DNA of 12,691 bases from an uncultured Alphaproteobacteria bacterium (GTDB lineage Bacteria > Pseudomonadota > Alphaproteobacteria > UBA7887), in NCBI GenBank assembly GCA_913044255.1, contig CAJWOI010000042.1:1-12691 (forward strand), given 5' to 3'. Positions 7,513 through 12,691 of this stretch are shown one piece after another. The translations under genes were made by a program, and so were the position numbers. The notes under the pieces were generated by a model. That model saw only the letters and a program-made list of their open reading frames with translations, searched no databases and had not been told where the DNA came from. Position 1 is the stretch's first letter. Each line of letters starts with the position of its first letter.

Positions 7513-7570
7513 GTCTAGGGTATTTGCTTGGGCAGTGAAGAGTCGTCGGCGTTGTAGCGTATACCTAGGC
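7513..7570. repeat. Imperfect inverted repeat between the DUF3035 gene and pgi
   Basis: GTCTAGGGTAT at 7513-7523 can pair with ATACCTAGGC at 7561-7570, giving ten base pairs with one G-T wobble and one bulged G, around a 37-base loop. No T-run follows, so it is not a standard terminator. It could be an RNA structure at the 3' end of the upstream transcript or a protein site, or chance. Confidence 0.3.
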
Positions 7571-7585
7571 ACGCAATCTCGTTTG

Positions 7586-7623
7586 TATAACTGCCAATGA
7601 GCTTTGAGGGTGGTTGGTCTTGA
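7586..7623 (+). promoter_or_regulatory. Possible -10 element and 8-codon leader frame overlapping the pgi start
   Basis: TATAAC at 7586-7591 resembles a -10 box, though no good -35 is found. Five bases later an ATG at 7597 opens an eight-codon frame, MSFEGGWS, ending in TGA at 7621-7623. That TGA overlaps the in-frame pgi TTG at 7620-7622 (TTGA), so leader translation could feed pgi by termination and reinitiation. This is inference from layout only. Confidence 0.25.
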
Positions 7624-8918
7624 TTTATCGCCAGGATATTACCGGTTGCATCGCGGGCAGGCCTGGGACAAACAGGCTATCCGACGAAGCTTTCGAAGAT
7701 GTTCTGCGGTGTTGTAGTCCTGCCCTTGATCGCTTGCGGAAAGCCTACGAAAATCGTGAGTTGCCGTTGCTGCATCTTCCTGACGCCGGTGAGCAATTGA
7801 GGGATGTGGAGCAGTTGGCGGAGAAAATACGGTCCCGTGCAAGTCAAGTTGTGGTGCTTGGTACTGGAGGCTCCAGTCTTGGCGGCCGCACACTTGCCGC
7901 ATTGTCTGGAGGTTCTGCTGGCTTATGTACAAAACCGAAAATTCATTTTCTAGATAACATTGACCCCTGCAGCCTGGACCATTTATTGGTGAATATTGAT
8001 CTCACCGACACAGTGTTTATTGCTATCAGTAAGTCAGGTAGGACGACTTCCACAATTGCCCAGTTGCTGATTTGTTTGGCGGCAGTTTCTGAACTGGTGG
8101 GGCAGGGCGCCCTATCTGAGCATTTTATTGTTATTACAGAGCCCGGTGATAACCCTCTTAGGCGTTGTGCGGCTCGGTTGTCATTGCGCATTCTTGACCA
8201 TGACCCTCGTGTGGGTGGGCGGTTTTCGGTTCTTTCGTTGGTTGGGCAATTACCGGCAATGATTGTTGGAGTTGATAGTCAAGCAGTGCTAGCAGGCTCT
8301 CGTGCAGTGTTGCAATCTACTCTTCAGGCACGGATGCCACGTGACTCGGAGCCTGCTTGCGGTGCGGCTTTAACTGTAGCAATGGCGAAAACGCAAGGCA
8401 TCACTTTGAATGTGTTGATGCCATATTGTGACCGTCTGCAGGATTTTGCGCTCTGGCATCGGCAGTTGTTTGCAGAGTCTCTGGGGAAGAACGGCTTCGG
8501 TATAACTCCCATTAATGCGATGGGCACCGCAGACCAGCACAGCCAACTACAGCTTTATCTCGACGGGCCTCCTGACAAGTTTTTCACATTTATAACCACC
8601 GATACATCCGGGAAGGGCAGGCGAATAAGTTACTCTTTAGAAGGTGACCCCGTATTTGATGAGCTGCGTGGTCATGCCGTCGGGGATCTTATGGAGGCGG
8701 AGTACCTTGCTACAGTTCAAGTGCTACTTGATAAAGGGCGGCCTGTGAGATGTTTCCGGCTTGGTAGCTTAACGGAAGAGGCCTTGGGAGGCCTTTTGAT
8801 GCATTTTATGTTGGAGGTGATTCTTGCGGCGGACCTTTTGGGTTTGAATGCATTCGACCAGCCGGCGGTGGAGCAAGGAAAAAATTTGGCAATTCATTAT
8901 CTAGATAACGTGCAGTGA
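7614..8918 (+). CDS. pgi: Glucose-6-phosphate isomerase
   Basis: A 434-residue enzyme interconverting glucose-6-phosphate and fructose-6-phosphate in glycolysis and gluconeogenesis. No ATG or GTG is available at the expected start: an in-frame stop lies at 7605-7607, and the candidates are TTG at 7614 and TTG at 7620, behind a GAGGG at 7606-7610. LIYRQDITG then matches the usual alphaproteobacterial N-terminus. Seen motifs: LGTGGSSLGG (82-91), the phosphate-binding SKSGRTT loop (139-145), the family signature GGRFSVLS (201-208), ESLGKNG with the catalytic Glu288, DQHSQ with His309, and FDQPAVEQGK with Lys423. It is the short form, close to Bacillus and archaeal-like lengths, rather than the 550-residue enterobacterial form. 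Its TGA overlaps the GTG of mutL, so the two are coupled, although their functions are unrelated. Confidence 0.94.
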   Translation: MVLIYRQDITGCIAGRPGTNRLSDEAFEDVLRCCSPALDRLRKAYENRELPLLHLPDAGEQLRDVEQLAEKIRSRASQVVVLGTGGSSLGGRTLAALSGGSAGLCTKPKIHFLDNIDPCSLDHLLVNIDLTDTVFIAISKSGRTTSTIAQLLICLAAVSELVGQGALSEHFIVITEPGDNPLRRCAARLSLRILDHDPRVGGRFSVLSLVGQLPAMIVGVDSQAVLAGSRAVLQSTLQARMPRDSEPACGAALTVAMAKTQGITLNVLMPYCDRLQDFALWHRQLFAESLGKNGFGITPINAMGTADQHSQLQLYLDGPPDKFFTFITTDTSGKGRRISYSLEGDPVFDELRGHAVGDLMEAEYLATVQVLLDKGRPVRCFRLGSLTEEALGGLLMHFMLEVILAADLLGLNAFDQPAVEQGKNLAIHYLDNVQ

Positions 8919-10717
8919 GTGGACCTATGCCAGAACTTCGTATTCTGCCAGAGCATTTGGTCAACCGAATAGCAGCAGGCGAGGTAGTGGAACGCCCGGC
9001 GTCAGCAATTAAGGAATTAGTTGAAAATGCGATTGATGCCGATTCCAAGCGTATAACAGTTTCCCTTCGAGACGGGGGGAAAACGTTGATTTCGGTCAGT
9101 GATGATGGCCGGGGCATGAGTGCCGAAGAGTTACCCCTCGCCGCTACTCGTCACGTTACTTCCAAATTGCCGGAGGATGATCTTGCCGAAATCCGTTGGC
9201 TTGGTTTTCGTGGCGAAGCGCTTCCGGCTATTGGCGCGGTCAGTCGGTTAACGCTAACCAGCCGTACTGCGACCGCTGATCAGGCTTGGACACTGGAAGT
9301 TGAAGCCGGTGCAGTTAGCCCAGTTGAGCCCGCAGCTCTTCGCAAGGGAAGTTTGATCGAGATTAGAGATTTATTTTTTGCCACGCCTGCCAGGCTTAAG
9401 TTTATGAAAACTGTTCGGGCGGAAACAATGGCTGCTGTCGATGTTATTAATCAACTCTCTGTAGCACGGCCCGATATTAGTTTTACACTGATAGTCGATG
9501 ATCGAACTCGGCTCCATTACGATGCTGCGCAGGGTGAGCTAATGTCAGCCCGCTTGTATCGCATTGCTGAGGTAATGGGTAAGGATTTCGCTGACAACGC
9601 AATTGCGCTTCAAGCTGAGAGGGATGGTGTTGGGTTGACTGGTTACTCTAGTTTGCCCACGTTTAATCGTGGCAATGCGCGTTTCCAGTTTTTGTTCATC
9701 AATGGGAGACCTGTCCGCGATAAGTTGATTTTTGGGGCCGTAAGGGCCGCATACCATGATTTGTTGGCCCGTGACCGTCACCCTCTAGCAGTTCTATTCA
9801 TCGACTTGTCCCCGTCGGCGGTCGATGTCAACGTTCATCCGGCCAAAGCAGAGGTACGGTTCCGAGATCCTGGGATAGTGCGCGGACTGGTTGTCGGCGC
9901 ACTTCGCCATGCGCTCGATTCAGCCGGACACCGCGCCTCTACTGCCGTTGCTAAAGCTGCGCTCGGTGTAGTTCATCGCGAACCTATTGGTGAAAATAAA
10001 AGTTCTTTGAGTGCCTCCAAGACGTTTTCGGGCCGTTTTTCGCCGGGTGAGGAGATGTTGCATGCACCTTTCATGTCATCGGATCCACCCCTTGCTGCCA
10101 CAGATAATGAACCAACCGAAAGTGAGTCCCTACGTGATTTTCCGCTCGGTGCGGCGCGAGGCCAACTACACGATACGTACGTCGTTTCTCAAACATCGGA
10201 CGGACTAATCATCGTTGACCAGCACGCGGCTCACGAAAGGCTGGTTTACGAACGGATGAAGCGGTCACTTTCTGATACGGGGGTTGCACGGCAACTGCTG
10301 TTAATTCCAGAGATAGTAGAACTTGAAATCGAACACGCCGATAAATTATGTTCGCGGTCCTCGGAGTTAGCCCAGTTGGGTTTAGTGATCGAATCTTTTG
10401 GTGATGGTGCGGTGCTCATTCGGGAAACGCCAGCATTACTCGGTGAAGTAGATATAGCGGGGTTGGTAAGAGACCTTGCAGATGCAATCGATGATTTTTC
10501 CGTCTCCCTCCTTCTTGAGGAGAAGCTTGAGGAAGTATGCAGCACTATGGCATGTCATGGAAGCGTGCGGGCGGGGCGGCGACTCAATGTTTCTGAAATG
10601 AACGCTTTGCTGCGCGAGATGGAATCCACACCTAGGTCTGGTCAATGTAATCATGGCCGACCGACCTATGTGGAGTTGAAGCTTGCTGACATAGAGCGTC
10701 TGTTCGGTCGGCGTTGA
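8915..10717 (+). CDS. mutL: DNA mismatch repair protein MutL (endonuclease type)
   Basis: A 600-residue protein from the GTG at 8915, which overlaps the pgi stop (GTGA); an ATG at 8927 with GAGTGG upstream would give a protein four residues shorter and is an equally good start. The N-terminal GHKL ATPase has KELVENAIDAD (Glu34, Asn38), DDGRGM (63-68), TSKL and GFRGEAL. The transducer half has FLFINGRPV and DVNVHPAK. After a variable linker near 345-405, the C-terminal domain has the metal-binding endonuclease motif DQHA-xx-E-xxxx-E from Asp435, then ACHGSVRAG near 546 and CNHGRP at 578-583. These together predict nicking activity, as expected in bacteria without MutH. MutL is recruited by MutS to mismatches and nicks the strand to be repaired. 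Length is normal and the frame intact. Confidence 0.97.
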   Translation: MSGPMPELRILPEHLVNRIAAGEVVERPASAIKELVENAIDADSKRITVSLRDGGKTLISVSDDGRGMSAEELPLAATRHVTSKLPEDDLAEIRWLGFRGEALPAIGAVSRLTLTSRTATADQAWTLEVEAGAVSPVEPAALRKGSLIEIRDLFFATPARLKFMKTVRAETMAAVDVINQLSVARPDISFTLIVDDRTRLHYDAAQGELMSARLYRIAEVMGKDFADNAIALQAERDGVGLTGYSSLPTFNRGNARFQFLFINGRPVRDKLIFGAVRAAYHDLLARDRHPLAVLFIDLSPSAVDVNVHPAKAEVRFRDPGIVRGLVVGALRHALDSAGHRASTAVAKAALGVVHREPIGENKSSLSASKTFSGRFSPGEEMLHAPFMSSDPPLAATDNEPTESESLRDFPLGAARGQLHDTYVVSQTSDGLIIVDQHAAHERLVYERMKRSLSDTGVARQLLLIPEIVELEIEHADKLCSRSSELAQLGLVIESFGDGAVLIRETPALLGEVDIAGLVRDLADAIDDFSVSLLLEEKLEEVCSTMACHGSVRAGRRLNVSEMNALLREMESTPRSGQCNHGRPTYVELKLADIERLFGRR

Positions 10718-10747
10718 ATTTCCAACAATTCAATGTGGCGTTGTTTT
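10711..10747 (+). terminator. Hairpin at the mutL stop, possible terminator
   Basis: TTGAATT at 10714-10720 and AATTCAA at 10727-10733 form a seven-pair stem with a six-base loop, extendable to ten pairs in RNA with two G-U wobbles (10711-10736). A short T-rich run, TTGTTTT, follows at 10741-10747. The stem includes the mutL stop codon and is A/T rich, so it is a weak terminator candidate. It lies in the 47-bp gap between convergent mutL and rsmD. Confidence 0.35.
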
Positions 10748-10764
10748 CCTATATCAATGAATAG

Positions 10765-11322
10765 TCAGGGGTCACTCATAAACCAGAATTTGGCGTTCCC
10801 GCAGTCGCGTGTTTCTATGAGCGAGAATGCCCCAGGCGGGATGATGGACTCCGTGACTTCGGACTCTACAATTACCAAGGCGCCTGAGCTAAACCATCCA
10901 GTCTCTGCAAATGCGGCAATAGCCTTCTCGGCAAGTCCTAAACGATAGGGTGGATCAACAAACACAAGTGATGCGCTTGTTATGGGCGAGCCCGGTTGAG
11001 TCGCATCTCTTTGAAGAACTGTCGTTCTATCTGTCGCCGCGAGCGCTCGAATATTCCGGCGGACTGTGGCTATCGATCTCACATTGTCGTCAATAAAAAC
11101 CGCGCTGGCTGCTCCGCGTGACAACGCTTCGAGACCGAACGCCCCGGTGCCAGCGAAAATATCAAGGACTGTTGCATTTTCCAGAGGCCAATCCGAATAG
11201 TCTCTTGCATTATCCAAAATGTTAAAAAGAGATTCACGCGCGCGATCAGCGGTTGGCCGAATATGGTAACCGGTTGGGGCTAATAGGGGGCGTCTGCGCC
11301 ATGCCCCACCGATAATCCTCAT
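10765..11322 (-). CDS. rsmD: 16S rRNA (guanine966-N2)-methyltransferase RsmD
   Basis: A 185-residue SAM-dependent methyltransferase that methylates G966 of 16S rRNA during 30S assembly. The N-terminus MRIIGGAWRRRPL followed by RPTADRARESLFNIL is the RsmD signature. The SAM-binding loop is VLDIFAGTGAFGLEALSRGA (52-71) and the catalytic motif is DPPY at 123-126. Length is normal. Its ATG overlaps the stop of the upstream pseudouridine synthase gene (ATGA, 11319-11322), so two rRNA-modifying enzymes are translationally coupled. It converges on mutL. Confidence 0.95.
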   Translation of the reverse strand: MRIIGGAWRRRPLLAPTGYHIRPTADRARESLFNILDNARDYSDWPLENATVLDIFAGTGAFGLEALSRGAASAVFIDDNVRSIATVRRNIRALAATDRTTVLQRDATQPGSPITSASLVFVDPPYRLGLAEKAIAAFAETGWFSSGALVIVESEVTESIIPPGAFSLIETRDCGNAKFWFMSDP

Positions 11323-12044
11323 GGACTGCCAACAAGTTTCTGAATTCTCTGGGGGGAAATCTCTGCTAATGCTTTGGGCGCTAACTTGCCGAGTTGAAAT
11401 GGACCATAACCAACTCGTATGAGGCGATTCACCCCAAGCTCAAGATAGCTCAGCACGCGCCGTACTTCACGATTCTTGCCCTCTCGTAAAGTCAGCGAAA
11501 GCCAGGCATTGCTTCGCAATTGGTGATCTAGTGTGGCAAATATTGGTCCATATTTTATGCCGTTGATATTGATCCCGGTCCTCAGAGTTTCAAGTCTGGA
11601 AACATCTACAGTACCGAAGACACGTGCTCGGTACCTGCGCACCAAACCAGTCTTCGGTAATTCTAGATGACGAGCTAAATCGCCATTATTTGTGAGAAGC
11701 AAAAGCCCTTCGGAGTTAATGTCCAAACGCCCAATGGAGATTATTCTAGGTAACTGGGACGGTAGTGAAGTAAAAACAGTTGGCCGCTTTTGTGGGTCAT
11801 GGTGGGTAGTCAGTAAGCCGGCTGGCTTATGGTAGCGCCAGAGACGTGGTTCTGCAGGTTCCGGAATTAGCTTTCCATCAACCTTTATGGCGGAATGTAC
11901 ATCCACGGTTACCGCCGGACTCTTCAGCACTTTGCCGTCTAGCATAACGCGACCTTCACTGATCCAGCGCTCTCCTTCTCTCCGCGAACACAGGCCGGTT
12001 CGCGCGAGGCGTTTGGCGATTCTTTCTGAATCTGTTTTTGTCAT
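11319..12044 (-). CDS. Pseudouridine synthase, RsuA/RluB/RluE/RluF family
   Basis: A 241-residue enzyme converting a uridine in rRNA to pseudouridine. An N-terminal S4 RNA-binding domain (about residues 6-55: RIAKRLARTGLCSRREGE, then GRVMLDGK) precedes the catalytic domain. The family signature is GRLDINSEGLLLLTNNGDL, with Asp108 of GRLD as the catalytic nucleophile; KNREVRRVL lies near the C-terminus. The closest role is probably RluB (23S rRNA helix 89) because alphaproteobacterial members next to rsmD are commonly named so, but the exact target cannot be told from sequence alone. It overlaps both neighbours by four bases, ATGA at 12041-12044 and at 11319-11322, forming a three-gene operon on the minus strand. 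Confidence 0.93.
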   Translation of the reverse strand: MTKTDSERIAKRLARTGLCSRREGERWISEGRVMLDGKVLKSPAVTVDVHSAIKVDGKLIPEPAEPRLWRYHKPAGLLTTHHDPQKRPTVFTSLPSQLPRIISIGRLDINSEGLLLLTNNGDLARHLELPKTGLVRRYRARVFGTVDVSRLETLRTGININGIKYGPIFATLDHQLRSNAWLSLTLREGKNREVRRVLSYLELGVNRLIRVGYGPFQLGKLAPKALAEISPQRIQKLVGSP

Positions 12045-12691
12045 CCGCGACAGGCAGATATGAATGCCGAAAATATTTTACTATCGCTCGGCGACACATA
12101 AAATTCAGGGTGCCATTGTACGCCAAGACAGAATCGTCGAGTTTGCTCCTCTATGCCCTCAATTACACCATCACTGGCGCAGGCGTTGATTACGGCCGTT
12201 GGTCCGACTTTTGCTACGGCTTGATGGTGTGCGCTATTTACTTCAATTTTGTCTACACCGATGATATTGCGAAGGATTGTTCCAGCCAAAATATTGACGC
12301 TATGCCCGGGTTGATTCCTAGGGTTCGGTTGTTCATGAGCGAGAGCACCTGCGACCTTGTCAGGGATGTGCTGGATCAGGCTGCCGCCAAGCGCAACATT
12401 TAGCAGTTGTTCGCCTCCACAGATTCCGAGTACGGGAATATCGCGCGCGAGTGCTTCTCTAGTTACAGTTAGCTCAAAGATAGTGCGGGGACTTTTGAGG
12501 GTTTCCACGCTTTTATGCCGAGATTGTCCAAATAGTCCCGGATCAATATCGAATGCACCGCCTGTTAGAAGCAGGCCATCGACTAGGTCGATGTACTTAT
12601 CAGCAATTCGATCCTCATGGGGCAGTGCAACGGGCAGCCCTCCGGCGTGAGAGATTGCGTCCATGTAATTCTCGCGTATGGCGTACCACGG
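12041..12691 (-). CDS. Gamma-glutamyl-GABA hydrolase family protein (class I glutamine amidotransferase-like), 5' truncated
   Basis: The frame is open to the window edge, so the ATG at 12664 is probably internal; the nine extra residues visible before it (PWYAIRENY) continue the family pattern. 216 residues are seen of a usual 240-260. Motifs: DGLLLTGGAFDIDP (substrate loop), GICGGEQ with the nucleophile Cys encoded at 12419-12421, NSAHHQAV, and VQWHPEF with the catalytic His and Glu. These place it in peptidase family C26 with PuuD, which splits gamma-glutamyl-GABA to glutamate and GABA in putrescine breakdown. Substrate here is not certain: no other putrescine genes are in view, and it sits in a coupled operon with rRNA-modification genes. 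The ATGA overlap with the next gene implies shared translation control. Confidence 0.9.
   Translation of the reverse strand, partial: PWYAIRENYMDAISHAGGLPVALPHEDRIADKYIDLVDGLLLTGGAFDIDPGLFGQSRHKSVETLKSPRTIFELTVTREALARDIPVLGICGGEQLLNVALGGSLIQHIPDKVAGALAHEQPNPRNQPGHSVNILAGTILRNIIGVDKIEVNSAHHQAVAKVGPTAVINACASDGVIEGIEEQTRRFCLGVQWHPEFYVSPSDSKIFSAFISACRG

Noticed and set aside
7502..7613. Remnants of M16 peptidase coding sequence in the gap before pgi
   Set aside because: I translated the three forward frames and found no zinc-site motif or typical C-terminal pattern; only the start-like segment at 7457-7501 is suggestive.
7597..7640. Frameshift joining MSFEGGWS to the Pgi reading frame
   Set aside because: The Pgi N-terminus from the TTG already matches the expected family start (IYRQDI), so no extra N-terminal sequence is missing.
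8806..9117. Minus-strand 103-codon open frame over the pgi-mutL junction
   Set aside because: It is antisense to conserved coding sequence in both genes and has no recognisable motif or start signal.
12038..12403. Plus-strand 121-codon open frame
   Set aside because: It lies opposite the hydrolase gene, whose catalytic motifs are clear, and its product resembles nothing known.

Overview
The window reads as a compact, gene-dense piece of an alphaproteobacterial chromosome with fairly balanced base composition. The lineage call rests on gene content and order: an alphaproteobacterial type lipoprotein (DUF3035, BamF-like) coupled to lspA, a short glucose-6-phosphate isomerase placed directly before an endonuclease-type mutL, and an imelysin/di-heme oxidoreductase pair. 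A Rhodospirillales-like or marine relative fits best, but no rRNA or other firm marker is present. I see no insertion sequence, prophage, CRISPR array, tRNA or rRNA.

Layout. (1) 1-2437, plus strand: the 3' part of an imelysin (peptidase M75) gene and a di-heme oxidoreductase (DUF1111) gene, a periplasmic module usually tied to iron acquisition. (2) 2438-2558: intergenic, with three copies of an 8-bp motif and a possible promoter for ribF. (3) 2559-7460, plus strand: ribF, ileS, lspA and the DUF3035 lipoprotein gene, with gaps of 64, 9 and -4 bp. RibF makes FMN and FAD, IleS charges isoleucine tRNA, LspA matures lipoproteins, and the last gene encodes a predicted lipoprotein. (4) 7461-7613: a short non-coding gap holding a strong Shine-Dalgarno followed by an aborted hydrophobic reading frame, an imperfect inverted repeat and an 8-codon leader frame. 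(5) 7614-10717, plus strand: pgi (TTG start) overlapping mutL. (6) 10718-10764: convergent junction with a hairpin at the mutL stop. (7) 12691-10765, minus strand: a glutamine-amidotransferase-like hydrolase (truncated by the window edge), an RsuA/RluB-family pseudouridine synthase and rsmD, all joined by 4-bp ATGA overlaps.

All full-length genes look intact and keep their catalytic motifs, so this is mainly a housekeeping region. I found no convincing new multi-gene system. The most interesting material is in the small non-coding stretches: the 7457-7623 segment, which may mark where peptidase M16 genes were lost and where pgi gained an unusual leader, and the TGTATTTG repeats and possible leaderless starts in front of ribF and ileS.
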